The notes beneath the pieces are model-generated. The model did no database searches. It was given only the letters and a program-made list of their open reading frames with translations, and had not been told where the DNA came from. Source: Halolactibacillus halophilus (GTDB lineage: Bacteria > Bacillota > Bacilli > Bacillales > Amphibacillaceae). From it: a stretch of 64,000 nucleotides of DNA. The translations under genes and the position numbers were made by a program. The stretch lies in assembly GCF_900115605.1 (NCBI RefSeq), contig NZ_FOXC01000003.1, forward strand, positions 1 through 64,000, written 5' to 3'. This document shows positions 9,054 to 18,028 of the stretch, piece after piece (the stretch's first letter is position 1; each line of letters opens with the position of its first letter).

Positions 9054-10772
9054 TTATTTTTCTTGTTTAATCACACAATACCCATAACCATTTAGTATCT
9101 GGTCCTCCGTTGAATAAAGAAGCAGATCTCCCTTATAATCCGATACGCGGATTGGTTCGGCCGTTGGATTGATAATAAAGATTAACTGTTCATTGGTTGT
9201 TTCTTTTTGATACGTTAAACTCTCATCTGACGTCTCAACAAAAGTAAACGTTGCCTCATTTGAAAAGCCTGTTTCGGTTTTTCTTAAATGAATCAGTGTT
9301 TGAATAAAGGTTCTTAACTCTAAATCTTGTCTTTCTTTATCCCAAATCATACAGCCACGACTTTCAGGCTCTTCTCCGCCAACCATGCCAATCTCATCAC
9401 CATAATAAATACAAGGTGAACCAGGATAAGAGAATTGGAACAGATACAAGAGTTTTGCTTTATCAATTGAATCACCTGTTTGAGTAATTAAGCGTGCGGT
9501 GTCATGACTCGCAAGAATATTAAATAAGTGTTCCGTTACGTGTTGTGGATACATGTGCAAAAGATGAACAATTCGTTCTTTAAATGTTTGCTTATCAATC
9601 GACTGTTCTTCAATATAACGAATTAAACTGTCCACAAGTGGATAATTCATGACCGCGTCGAATTCATCACCACGCAACCAACTCATTGAATCATGCCACA
9701 CTTCTCCGACAATATAAACATCTTCTTTCACACCTTTAACAGCATCTCTAAACTTACGCCAAAAGCGGTGATCAACTTCATTCGCCACATCTAAACGCCA
9801 ACCGTCAATATCAAAAACTTCAACCCAATACTTACTCACATCGAGTAAATAATTTTGCACCTCTTTATTTTGTGTGTTTAATTTTGGCATCCGACTTACA
9901 AAACCAAATGTTTCATAGTTGGGTTTCGGTTCTGTTTGAACCGGAAAATCATGCATATGGAACCAATCTTTATATTTAGAAGCTTGTTCATTTTTTAGCA
10001 CATCTTGAAACGGCTCAAACTCATAACCGCTATGATTAAAGACAGCATCTAACATCACGCGAATGCCGCGACTATGGCAGGCTTCCACTAACCGCTTAAA
10101 CGTTTTTTTGTCACCGAAATGTGGGTCAATCTCATAGTAATCAATCGTGTCATACTTATGGTTACTTGGTGATTTAAAAATTGGGGTAAAGTAAATCCCA
10201 TTAATACCTAAATCCTCTAAGTAATCAAGGCCATCGATAACACCTTGTAAGTCACCACCATAATAGCTCTTTGGTGTGACAACGCCTTCCTCCCATGCGA
10301 CCGCATCACGCGGCGAGATACTAGGTTCGCCGTTTTTAAATCGTTCAGGAAAAATTTGATACCAAACGGTATCTTTCACCCAATCCGGCGCCTGGTACTC
10401 ATCATTCGGATGGAAATACGGAAAACAGAAATAATCGCCAATTTCTTTAGATGGCGCTGCGAACGTGCCTCGTTCTAAATAAAAGACTTCTTCACCGTTA
10501 TAACCGGTCAATTTAAAGCCGTAGCGCATCCGATTGTTCGGTGGTTTTACTTTCGCTTTATAATAATCAACTGTCGTTGTCTCACCTGTTCGTTCAACTG
10601 GAACTGTCACATAGTTCCATGTTTTTTGTTCAAAATCATAAGGATCGCCGTAGATGAGTTCGACTTTCTCTGCATCTTTATGTTTTGTCTGCAAGACAAG
10701 ATGAATTGTTTGATCATCATATCCGTAAGCGTATTCATTTATTGCTCGGTGGAAAATCATTGCTTTTTCCAT
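9054..10772 (-). CDS. GH13 neopullulanase / cyclomaltodextrinase / maltogenic amylase
   Basis: This 572-residue cytoplasmic enzyme cleaves maltodextrins, pullulan or cyclodextrins. It has the N-terminal beta-sandwich domain (IFHRAINEYAYGYDDQT) typical of the GH13_20 subfamily, then the (beta/alpha)8 barrel with the four GH13 regions: DAVFNHSG, GWRLDVANEVD (nucleophile Asp), GEVWHD (acid/base Glu) and LASHDTAR (transition-state Asp). There is no signal peptide. The family N terminus favours the start MEKAMIFHRA at 10772; an upstream ATG at 10817 is possible but would add a non-family tail. It is transcribed away from a LacI-type regulator gene with a cre-like site in between, so catabolite repression and maltodextrin control are likely. 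Confidence 0.92.
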   Translation of the reverse strand: MEKAMIFHRAINEYAYGYDDQTIHLVLQTKHKDAEKVELIYGDPYDFEQKTWNYVTVPVERTGETTTVDYYKAKVKPPNNRMRYGFKLTGYNGEEVFYLERGTFAAPSKEIGDYFCFPYFHPNDEYQAPDWVKDTVWYQIFPERFKNGEPSISPRDAVAWEEGVVTPKSYYGGDLQGVIDGLDYLEDLGINGIYFTPIFKSPSNHKYDTIDYYEIDPHFGDKKTFKRLVEACHSRGIRVMLDAVFNHSGYEFEPFQDVLKNEQASKYKDWFHMHDFPVQTEPKPNYETFGFVSRMPKLNTQNKEVQNYLLDVSKYWVEVFDIDGWRLDVANEVDHRFWRKFRDAVKGVKEDVYIVGEVWHDSMSWLRGDEFDAVMNYPLVDSLIRYIEEQSIDKQTFKERIVHLLHMYPQHVTEHLFNILASHDTARLITQTGDSIDKAKLLYLFQFSYPGSPCIYYGDEIGMVGGEEPESRGCMIWDKERQDLELRTFIQTLIHLRKTETGFSNEATFTFVETSDESLTYQKETTNEQLIFIINPTAEPIRVSDYKGDLLLYSTEDQILNGYGYCVIKQEK

Positions 10773-10876
10773 TCTATTGTTTCGCCCCTTTTCCTCACTT
10801 AGGGCAAGCGGTTGCATTTTTAAGTCTACCTACCCCTGTTTTTATGTTAATAGCATTCATAATATACGCTTTTAAA

Positions 10877-10890
10877 TATAAACGCTTACA
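10877..10890 (-). promoter_or_regulatory. cre-like CcpA site
   Basis: On the minus strand TGTAAGCGTTTATA matches the cre consensus TGWAANCGNTNWCA at 13 of 14 positions. It lies between the neopullulanase gene and the divergent LacI-type regulator. Confidence 0.6.
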
Positions 10891-10996
10891 CCTATATGGT
10901 CAAGCCCTTTATAAGAAAATGAATTAAATTAAATAAGCTATTTAAATCACAACAGAAATCAGATATAATATAAGTACGCGCTTTCACATTTTTTCA

Positions 10997-11009
10997 TCAA
11001 CCGTTTGCA
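10997..11009. promoter_or_regulatory. Possible LacI-family operator
   Basis: The sequence TCAACCGTTTGCA has the CG-centred CAANCGNTTG form of LacI-family operators and lies upstream of the adjoining LacI-type gene. Weak evidence, single site. Confidence 0.35.
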
Positions 11010-11114
11010 TATGTGATTTCACAGATTTTCTCTGTACGAAATATTCATACAAAAAAGTGAATGGATTTATCCGTTACGCTTTTAATTCATAGCTTTTTAA
11101 GGAGGCATAAACCT

Positions 11115-12140
11115 ATGGCGGTAACCATTAAAGATGTTGCCAAAAAGGCAGGGGTGGCGCCGTCTACGGTCTCTCGCGTGATCGCAGATAGCCCGCGCAT
11201 TAGTACTGATACGAAAAAACGCGTGAGAAAAGCCATGAAAGAATTAGGCTATCATCCAAACGTCAACGCAAGAAACTTAGCTGTTCGTTCTTCAAAAGCT
11301 ATTGGGGTCATCATGCCATCTTCAGCTGAAACAGCCCTACAAAACCCATTCTTCCCTGAAGTGTTACGTGGCGTGGGTACTGTAGCTCACGACACCGAGT
11401 ATTCGTTATACGTCTCAACCGGTGGAAATGACCAACAATTATACGAAGAAGTCAAACGCATGGTCTACGGCCATCGTGTTGACGGGATTATTCTACTTTA
11501 TTCACGGATGAATGATGCGATTATGGACTTTTTAGTCGAGGAGAAGTTCCCATTTGTTGTTGTAGGAAAACCTTATGAAAATGAGTCTAGTATTACATAC
11601 GTCGATAATGACAATGTAAGCGCAAGCAAAGAATTAACAAAACATCTCATTGATTTCGGTCATAAAAATATCGCCTTTATTGGTGGAACGACTGACCTTG
11701 TTGTGACATCCGATCGATTTGAAGGTTACAAGCAAGCCCTGATTGAATCAGGTATAAAAGTGAGAGAAGACTATATTATTAATGATGAATTTAACCGGTC
11801 AAGTGGTAAAAAAGCGGTTGAAAAACTATTAAAGCTTAAAAACCCACCCACAGCGATGGTGATCAGTGATGATATGATGAGTCTTGGCGTTATTAATATG
11901 CTAGAAGAGTTTGGTCTTGATTGTCCTGAGGATGTATCTATCACAAGTTTTAACAACTTATACTTATCTGAGATTACTCGGCCACCCCTTACAACGGTCG
12001 ATATTCAAATTTATAAACTTGGTATTCAAGGGGCCAAGTGTTTAATCGAACAGCTCCAAACAAAAGATGAGCCTGCTAAACGGGTGATTGTCCCTTATGC
12101 GATTAAGTACCGTTCATCAACAAAGCGCTTTGAACCTTAA
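11115..12140 (+). CDS. LacI-family transcriptional regulator, MalR-like
   Basis: The 341-residue product starts with a LacI DNA-binding domain (TIKDVAKKAGVAPSTVSRVI, then the hinge helix NARNLAVRSS) and continues with a periplasmic-binding-protein-like sugar domain (IGVIMPSS..., ending LTTVDIQIYKLG). I chose the ATG at 11115 because AAGGAGG lies just upstream and the DNA-binding domain starts here; an upstream in-frame ATG (11061) adds a non-family leader. The divergent neopullulanase gene suggests that it is a MalR-type regulator of maltodextrin use; this is inference from context. It is closed by a strong terminator. Confidence 0.9.
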   Translation: MAVTIKDVAKKAGVAPSTVSRVIADSPRISTDTKKRVRKAMKELGYHPNVNARNLAVRSSKAIGVIMPSSAETALQNPFFPEVLRGVGTVAHDTEYSLYVSTGGNDQQLYEEVKRMVYGHRVDGIILLYSRMNDAIMDFLVEEKFPFVVVGKPYENESSITYVDNDNVSASKELTKHLIDFGHKNIAFIGGTTDLVVTSDRFEGYKQALIESGIKVREDYIINDEFNRSSGKKAVEKLLKLKNPPTAMVISDDMMSLGVINMLEEFGLDCPEDVSITSFNNLYLSEITRPPLTTVDIQIYKLGIQGAKCLIEQLQTKDEPAKRVIVPYAIKYRSSTKRFEP

Positions 12141-12158
12141 GTGAAAATACAATCTTAG

Positions 12159-12190
12159 CCCGAGCAATCAAGGATTGCTCGGGTTATTCG
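12159..12190 (+). terminator. Rho-independent terminator
   Basis: CCCGAGCAATC pairs with GATTGCTCGGG, followed by TTATTCG. The T run is short. Confidence 0.8.
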
Positions 12191-12203
12191 CCTCTATATC
12201 TTT

Positions 12204-12247
12204 AGGTTTATCCAGGGATTTTAGACATGCTCTAAAACGATAAACCT
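12204..12247. repeat. Nested hairpin
   Basis: Outer arms AGGTTTATC (12204-12212) and GATAAACCT (12239-12247) enclose inner arms TTTTAGA (12219-12225) and TCTAAAA (12231-12237). It has no clear T run; role unknown. Confidence 0.5.
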
Positions 12248-12279
12248 TTTGGTTAAATCTCTTTAATGCTCTTTTTCAC

Positions 12280-12308
12280 TTGTAGCACTTCATAGTATAT
12301 GTTAATAT
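12280..12308 (+). promoter_or_regulatory. Sigma-A promoter of the TetR-family gene
   Basis: TTGTAG (12280-12285), a 17-base gap and TAATAT (12303-12308). The TetR operator lies just downstream, where binding would block transcription. Confidence 0.6.
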
Positions 12309-12324
12309 ATCTATATTGAACTTA

Positions 12325-12347
12325 TGACCGTTTTATTCATTTGGTCA
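12325..12347. promoter_or_regulatory. TetR-type operator, copy 1
   Basis: TGACCG and TGGTCA separated by 11 bases form a 23-bp inverted repeat just upstream of the regulator's ribosome site. A matching repeat of the same geometry precedes the YhgE-like gene at 13000-13022. Confidence 0.7.
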
Positions 12348-12361
12348 ATTAGGAGGGGTTG

Positions 12362-12943
12362 ATGATTGTAACTATCGATCGAAAACAACAAATATTAGAA
12401 GCAGCTACACACTCTTTTTCATTATTTGGTTATAAAGCAACGACGATTGATCAGATTGCTAAAATCGCCAATGTAGGAAAAGGGACCATATATACTTTTT
12501 ACAAAAATAAAGAGCAACTGTTTCATCAAATCATTTCACTGCTTATCCAAGAAATGAAGGCAGCTGTTGATGCTATCATTAATGATGACTTAACTTTTCA
12601 CGAAAAAGCTGACCGGGCCTTATTTAAATTATTAGAATATCGAACCGATCACCAACTAATGATTAAATTACTACAAGAAGAAAAAGAATTAGGCACACCC
12701 GCAGTCAAAGAAGTGATTCAGTCCATCGAACAAATGATTATCGATTATTTAAAAACAATTATTCAAAAAGGCATTGATGAAGGCGAAATTAAGCCTTGCC
12801 ATACTGAACTTACCGCCTTTATTATGTTGAAACTTTACGTGGCACTTATTTTTGACTGGGATGAACAACATAAACCATTAGATAAGGATGAAATTTCAGC
12901 TCTACTTAAATTGTATGTGCTTGACGGTTTAACACCATCATAA
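12362..12943 (+). CDS. TetR-family transcriptional regulator (YhgD-like)
   Basis: The 193-residue product begins with a TetR helix-turn-helix domain (RKQQILEAATHSFSLFGY, then TIDQIAKIANVGKGTIYTFY) and has a helical ligand-binding C-terminal half. The start follows AGGAGGGG; the ATG at 12362 is preferred over a TTG one codon earlier because of spacing. The gene lies directly upstream of a YhgE/Pip-type membrane protein gene, the same arrangement as yhgD-yhgE in Bacillus. Two 23-bp inverted repeats of identical design, one before each gene, suggest that it represses both itself and its neighbour. Confidence 0.9.
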   Translation: MIVTIDRKQQILEAATHSFSLFGYKATTIDQIAKIANVGKGTIYTFYKNKEQLFHQIISLLIQEMKAAVDAIINDDLTFHEKADRALFKLLEYRTDHQLMIKLLQEEKELGTPAVKEVIQSIEQMIIDYLKTIIQKGIDEGEIKPCHTELTAFIMLKLYVALIFDWDEQHKPLDKDEISALLKLYVLDGLTPS

Positions 12944-12999
12944 ACGAGCTAAAATTCAAAGAAGACCGACATGCATCGGTTATTCTTTTTGAAATAAAA

Positions 13000-13022
13000 T
13001 GACCAAATGATCAAAATGGTCA
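13000..13022. promoter_or_regulatory. TetR-type operator, copy 2
   Basis: TGACCA and TGGTCA separated by 11 bases form a perfect-arm inverted repeat just upstream of the YhgE-like gene. Confidence 0.75.
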
Positions 13023-13047
13023 AACGTTCACATAGGAGGTACATTAG

Positions 13048-15498
13048 ATGAAACATTCAGCTTTTTTAAGCGAATTAAAACACATCGTAAAAAACAAAAA
13101 AATCATTATCCCTATTATCGCCGTCATTCTAGTCCCACTTCTGTATAGTGGCATGTTCCTTTGGTCATTTTGGGACCCTTATGATCAAATGGAATCTTTA
13201 CCCGTCGCTGTTGTCAATCTAGATGAAGGCGCAACTTTTGAGGGGACAGCACTCCATTTAGGTGATGAATTAATCAATCAGCTGAAAGAAGAAAAACCGT
13301 TCGATTTGCATTTCATAGATGGCGAAACAGCCCAAAGTGCTTTGGAGGCACGCGAGTATTATATGTTAATTGAAATCCCTAAAGATTTTTCACAACACGC
13401 CACTACGTTATTAAACGACACACCCGAACCACTTATCTTAAACTATATACCAAATGAAAGTCATAACTTTCTTTCAGCACAAATCGGTGAAACCGCCATG
13501 CAAGAAATTAAAGGACAAATGGCAAAACAAGTCTCAGCCACTTACGCCGAGACGATGTTTCAAGTAATCAATGATGCGGGCGATGGTTTGGTTAAGGCTG
13601 AAGAAGGAAGTGATGCCCTTCAAAATGGCGCAAAGCAAGTAGATTCAGGCGCAAAGGTATTGCGGGACCATTTAAAAACACTTGCTTCAACGTCCGTTAC
13701 CTTTAAAGACGGGGTAAGTACACTAGCCATTGGTGCCAATGACCTTAAACAAGGAACAGCTACATTATCAAATGGCGCCGAGCAATTATCAGCTGGGAGT
13801 GCCACTTTATTAGCTGGTTCAAAGACAATAAAAGAAGCTACTACTGAAGTGTCAGATGGAACAGAGGCGCTTGATAAAGGTATAAGTGAAGCATCAGATG
13901 CACTCCCGACGTTAATGACAGGCACAGAAACATTAAAACAAGGATTAGTTCAAGCAAAAAACAAACTGCCTGAACAACTAGCAGCAGCGATTACCTCTGA
14001 ACTTAGTCCCGTATCTGGCTTAGAACAGCTAAACACAACCATTGATCAGCAGTTATCATCCACTGTTGACGACCGAGTGAAAACGGAACTAACGTCCTCT
14101 CTAGCAAATGCTGTAGCCAAAGACATGATGGTGGCACAACAAAAGCAGCAGAAAACATTAGAACAAGTTTTAGTTGATGCGAACATGTCAAGCGATACAA
14201 TCAATCAACTGCTTGCATCATTAGAGAGTAATATGCCGTCACAAGAAACATTAACCACATCACTACTTGAACAGTTAACACCATATGTGAGTGACTATAT
14301 TGATGGCAGCATCCAAACGATGACAACTCAAATAGATGAAGGATTTGAGCAATATCAAAAAGGTGTCACTAAAGCAATGACAGATACCGAAACAACACTT
14401 ATTGAAGCAATTAAAACAGCAACGGCACCAACGTTTGATCAATTTATTGTGGGTGCTGATCAGTTACTTGAAGGTGAACGGACATTAAATAGTGGTTTAA
14501 ATCGATTAAGCGACGGTGCCACAACCTTACACGCTGGAACGAAAGATTTACACCAAGGCCAAGTGGCATTTGTGAATAATTTCAATATATTAAACGACAA
14601 AATATCCAGCTTAAATAATGGAACAATCGAACTGGCCGATGGCGCAACAGCACTTACAACTGGCCTTACAGAATTAACTACTGGGACAGATTCGTTAACA
14701 ACAGGTGCTGAGCAATTGTATGAAGGAGCAACAGACCTCTCAGAAGGTACAGATCAGCTTACAAGCGGATCAGATGAATTGCACACTGCTTTGTCAGAAG
14801 GCGCAGAGCAATTATCTAGTATTGATGCCAATCAAGCAACTTACAATATGATAGGTGAACCTGTATTCGTCAATAAAGAAGCTGTGAATTCCGTACCTAA
14901 CTATGGGACTGGTTTTGCACCATACTTTATCTCACTTGGCTTGTTCGTTGGTGCACTGTTGATGACGATTGTTTTTAATATGAGAACACCCGCTTCAACA
15001 CCAACCTCAGGCATTCAATTGTTTATAAGTAAATTTGGAATCATTGCCATTGCCGGTACACTTCAAGCACTTCTTGTCGCTGGTGTCTTGTTAGCGGTGT
15101 TAGATTTACACGTCAAAAGTGTACCATTATTTATCGTTGGTACGGTGATTACGAGTCTTGTCTTTATGACGCTGATTCAATTTCTAGCAACAACGCTCGG
15201 CAACGTCGGTCGGTTTATTGCGATTATCATTCTCGTCATGCAACTGACAACAAGTGCCGGTACGTTTCCACTTGAATTAATTCCAAACGTATTACAGCCA
15301 ATCCATCATCTTCTACCAATGACGTATTCTGTTCAAGCATTTAAAGCGATTATTTCTAGCGGTGACTTCGCTTATGCTTACCAAATGCTTTTTGTTCTTG
15401 GTATCTTTACTATCATTCATATGGTAATGACAATGGGTTACTTATCGATCAAATACAAACGTCATCCTGAAGAAATTTTAATAGAACAAGCAAGTTAG
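13048..15498 (+). CDS. yhgE: YhgE/Pip family ABC-2-type membrane protein
   Basis: This 816-residue protein has one membrane span near the N terminus (IIIPIIAVILVPLLYSGMFL), a long extracellular region of about 600 residues and five or six spans at the C terminus, the topology of YhgE and phage infection protein Pip. The extracellular part holds many hydrophobic repeats with the pattern LxxGAxxLxxGxxxL, for example LSNGAEQLSAGSATL and LYEGATDLSEGTDQL, characteristic of the family. It starts behind AGGAGG and follows a TetR regulator with matching operators. Family members serve as phage receptors or are needed for type VII secretion (EsaA-like); here the role is not shown. No ESX genes are nearby. 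Confidence 0.92.
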   Translation: MKHSAFLSELKHIVKNKKIIIPIIAVILVPLLYSGMFLWSFWDPYDQMESLPVAVVNLDEGATFEGTALHLGDELINQLKEEKPFDLHFIDGETAQSALEAREYYMLIEIPKDFSQHATTLLNDTPEPLILNYIPNESHNFLSAQIGETAMQEIKGQMAKQVSATYAETMFQVINDAGDGLVKAEEGSDALQNGAKQVDSGAKVLRDHLKTLASTSVTFKDGVSTLAIGANDLKQGTATLSNGAEQLSAGSATLLAGSKTIKEATTEVSDGTEALDKGISEASDALPTLMTGTETLKQGLVQAKNKLPEQLAAAITSELSPVSGLEQLNTTIDQQLSSTVDDRVKTELTSSLANAVAKDMMVAQQKQQKTLEQVLVDANMSSDTINQLLASLESNMPSQETLTTSLLEQLTPYVSDYIDGSIQTMTTQIDEGFEQYQKGVTKAMTDTETTLIEAIKTATAPTFDQFIVGADQLLEGERTLNSGLNRLSDGATTLHAGTKDLHQGQVAFVNNFNILNDKISSLNNGTIELADGATALTTGLTELTTGTDSLTTGAEQLYEGATDLSEGTDQLTSGSDELHTALSEGAEQLSSIDANQATYNMIGEPVFVNKEAVNSVPNYGTGFAPYFISLGLFVGALLMTIVFNMRTPASTPTSGIQLFISKFGIIAIAGTLQALLVAGVLLAVLDLHVKSVPLFIVGTVITSLVFMTLIQFLATTLGNVGRFIAIIILVMQLTTSAGTFPLELIPNVLQPIHHLLPMTYSVQAFKAIISSGDFAYAYQMLFVLGIFTIIHMVMTMGYLSIKYKRHPEEILIEQAS

Positions 15499-15530
15499 GC
15501 AAAGCTTTAAAAAATACAATAGCCACATAA

Positions 15531-15565
15531 AAAAGCGATCAACCTCAATTAGGCTGATCGCTTTT
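15531..15565. terminator. Bidirectional terminator
   Basis: AAAAGCGATC with AACCT pairs with AGGCT and GATCGCTTTT. It separates the converging YhgE-like and serC genes. Confidence 0.88.
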
Positions 15566-15571
15566 ATAATC

Positions 15572-16663
15572 CTATTGATTATTTTCGTCAAATTCTTTAA
15601 TGAAATCTACAAGGGCTTGTACACCTTCCATTGGCATCGCATTATAAATACTTGCGCGCATACCTCCAACAGAACGGTGACCTTTTAGTGTGACCAGACC
15701 ACGTTCGCCTGCTTCTTTAATAAATTTTGCTTCAAGTTCAGTATTACCGGTTTTTGAAATGAACGGTACGTTCATCCAAGAACGGTCACGATCTTTGATC
15801 GTTGCTTCAAATAATACTGAATGATCAATCGTATCATATAAAAGATTTGCTTTTTTCTCGTTTAGTTCCGCCATTTTAGCTAAGCCACCGATATCATTTT
15901 TAATCCAATCAAAGACAAGTTTCGCCATGTAGATTGGGAATGTTGGTGGTGTATTGTAAACTGAATTTGCTTTTTGGTGTACTTGATAATCTAACATTGT
16001 TGGTACATTTTCAGACGCATGGCCAATGAGATCGTCACGAATGATGATAACAGTCATACCCGCGGGCCCGATATTTTTCTGTGCACCGGCATAAATTAAA
16101 CCATAATCCGTCACATCAATGAGCTCTGATAGAATGTTTGATGACATATCCGCGACAATCGGAATATCACCCGTATCAGGCAACTCATAAAAACATGTAC
16201 CTTCAATTGTATTATTCGTTGTAATATGCACATAATCCGCTTCTGGGTCAATCATGTCGCGGGTTACTTTTGGAATGTGTGACAAGTCGGCACCATGTGA
16301 ATTGGCAATTACACGCGGCGTACCATATTTCTTTGCTTCTTCATATGCCTTTTGTGACCACGTACCGGTAATCACGTAATCAGCTTTCTTGTTTTTGATC
16401 ATCAAGTTCATTGGGACCATCGCAAACTGCGTTGACGCACCCCCTTGAAGGAACAAGACAGTATAATTATCAGGAATATTCATTAACTCACGTAATGTTT
16501 TTTCTGCATCTTGGATAATATCCATAAATAATTTTGATCGGTGACTCATTTCCATAACTGACATGCCAGAGCTTTTATAGTCGGATAACTCTGTCTCTGC
16601 TTTTTTCAGTACACTTTTCGGTAATGTCGATGGTCCTGCTGAAAAGTTATAAACTGGATTCAT
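15572..16663 (-). CDS. serC: Phosphoserine aminotransferase
   Basis: The 363-residue product makes 3-phosphoserine from 3-phosphohydroxypyruvate and glutamate in serine synthesis. Family marks are the N terminus NPVYNFSAGPSTLPKSVL, LQGGASTQFAMVPMNLM, the PLP-lysine block GLIYAGAQKNIGPAGMTV and the C-terminal HRSVGGMRASIYNAMP. The length is normal (about 360). I chose the ATG at 16663, which has AGGTG upstream and fits the family N terminus, over an in-frame GTG four codons earlier. No serA or serB is adjacent; it stands alone behind a shared terminator. Confidence 0.96.
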   Translation of the reverse strand: MNPVYNFSAGPSTLPKSVLKKAETELSDYKSSGMSVMEMSHRSKLFMDIIQDAEKTLRELMNIPDNYTVLFLQGGASTQFAMVPMNLMIKNKKADYVITGTWSQKAYEEAKKYGTPRVIANSHGADLSHIPKVTRDMIDPEADYVHITTNNTIEGTCFYELPDTGDIPIVADMSSNILSELIDVTDYGLIYAGAQKNIGPAGMTVIIIRDDLIGHASENVPTMLDYQVHQKANSVYNTPPTFPIYMAKLVFDWIKNDIGGLAKMAELNEKKANLLYDTIDHSVLFEATIKDRDRSWMNVPFISKTGNTELEAKFIKEAGERGLVTLKGHRSVGGMRASIYNAMPMEGVQALVDFIKEFDENNQ

Positions 16664-16938
16664 AAATTTAACCACACCTATTCTTTTAGTTTTTTTACCA
16701 TCTTTCTTTATTTAAAATAAGGTCCCCCTTATTTCTCCACGAAATCATAACATAAAGCTTAGTTTTTTTATGTGAGTCTACCCGACCCATTATAACAAAA
16801 ATCCCTCACTCATTCAAGTGAATATTCTCAAAATTAGCACAATTAAAACTTATGAAACTTTTTCGCGCACTCATTTTATGTTAAAATAAGTGAAGTTAAA
16901 ATGCAAATAACTGACCTAAAAAGAAAGAGGCGACTCCT

Positions 16939-17655
16939 ATGAATAAACAGCTTTCCACCGTTATTTTCGATGTCGATGATACGTTATACGACCAGCACTT
17001 ACCCTTTAAACAAGCACTCGTTAATAGTTTTGATTACCCCTTTACTGAGACAGATATTGAAAAATTATATCTTCTTAGCCGCAAATATAGCGATGACGTC
17101 TTTGATGAAGAACAAAGCGGAAAAATAACAACAGAAGACTTACAAGTTTACCGCATCACCGCCTCATTGAAAGACTTAGGTTATGCGATCACAAAAAAAG
17201 CAGCCCTTCGCTTTCAGGAAGCGTATGTCTCTTACCAGAACCAAATCACACTCATACCTGAAATAAAAACTTTGCTTGATTATTTAAACAGTAAACAGAT
17301 CAATCTCGCGGTTCTTACAAACGGCAACACCGACCACCAACAGATGAAAATAACGCAGCTCGGCATAGATCAGTGGATAAACCCTGATCAACAGTTTATT
17401 TCTGGTTCTTTACCGTTTCAAAAACCGGACCCACGTGTCTTTGACTATATCGTCGATACACTCAAACTAAACAAAGACACCACCTGTTATATTGGTGATG
17501 CCTACATCAATGATGTATTAGGCGCTAAAAGCGCTGGACTTTCCGTTGTCTGGTTTAATCATCGACTCCGGACTCCAGAAGGTGACGTCACGCCTGACTT
17601 TTCAGCAACGACAGCTGAAGAGGTGTTAGCGTTCTTTAAATCACATCTAGATTAA
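16939..17655 (+). CDS. HAD-superfamily hydrolase (YjjG/YfnB-like phosphatase)
   Basis: The 238-residue product has all HAD motifs: DVDDTLYD near residue 11 (nucleophile and acid Asp), LTNGN (motif II), QKPDPRVF (motif III lysine) and YIGDAYINDVLGAKSAG (motif IV). A helical C1 cap lies between motifs I and II. These proteins are small phosphatases, often acting on nucleotides or sugar phosphates; YjjG removes unusual nucleotides. The substrate cannot be told from sequence. The start follows AAAGAGG. Its stop codon abuts a decayed gene on the opposite strand. Confidence 0.9.
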   Translation: MNKQLSTVIFDVDDTLYDQHLPFKQALVNSFDYPFTETDIEKLYLLSRKYSDDVFDEEQSGKITTEDLQVYRITASLKDLGYAITKKAALRFQEAYVSYQNQITLIPEIKTLLDYLNSKQINLAVLTNGNTDHQQMKITQLGIDQWINPDQQFISGSLPFQKPDPRVFDYIVDTLKLNKDTTCYIGDAYINDVLGAKSAGLSVVWFNHRLRTPEGDVTPDFSATTAEEVLAFFKSHLD

Positions 17656-17945
17656 CTCATCTGGATTGAATCCGGCGATAAGCAGTAATGACAGCGGAGT
17701 GAAATTGCCAACCATCGACAAGTGATAACTCAACGTTTCAAACGTGTTTTGATCCGACCGTATACTGACCGAACGGCAGCATGCAATTCATTAACACTTG
17801 TGGACCAAATATCCATTATCCCTGGAATCACTTTCCATTGAACAAACTGACGAAAATAACACTGATTAATAGCGGCGGTAGCGTCGACGAAACAGCAATA
17901 ATATCATCTGTTAACACGCCATAGCACATATTTGATTGATCTAGC
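17647..17945 (-). pseudogene. Decayed membrane-protein gene
   Basis: On the minus strand the end of a coding frame is still readable: NTFETLSYHLS, then MVGNFTPLSLLLIAGFNPDE and a stop at 17647. Further upstream, membrane-like pieces appear in other frames (NCMLPFGQYTVG; VSSTLPPLLISVIFVSLF), broken by stops and at least one frame shift. It looks like the C-terminal remains of a multispan transporter that I cannot name. No intact start or ribosome site is present. This explains the 370-base gap between genes. Confidence 0.45.
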
Positions 17946-17948
17946 CAA

Positions 17949-18010
17949 ACCCTTTTTAGCCGAGTACTAAAGCTGATAAATCAGCAGTAATTAAACTCGG
18001 TAAAAAGGGT
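17949..18010. terminator. Nested hairpin, probable terminator
   Basis: Outer arms of 16 bp (ACCCTTTTTA-CCGAGT at 17949-17965 with one bulge; ACTCGGTAAAAAGGGT at 17995-18010) enclose an inner GCTGAT/ATCAGC hairpin (17972-17985). It lies downstream of the acetyltransferase gene on the minus strand. Confidence 0.55.
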
Positions 18011-18028
18011 GTTTAAAAGAACGTAACT

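Noticed and set aside
16664-16938. Possible T-box leader in front of serC
   Set aside because: I looked for the conserved T-box block (like AAGGTGGAACCACG) and a terminator/antiterminator pair on the minus strand and found neither.
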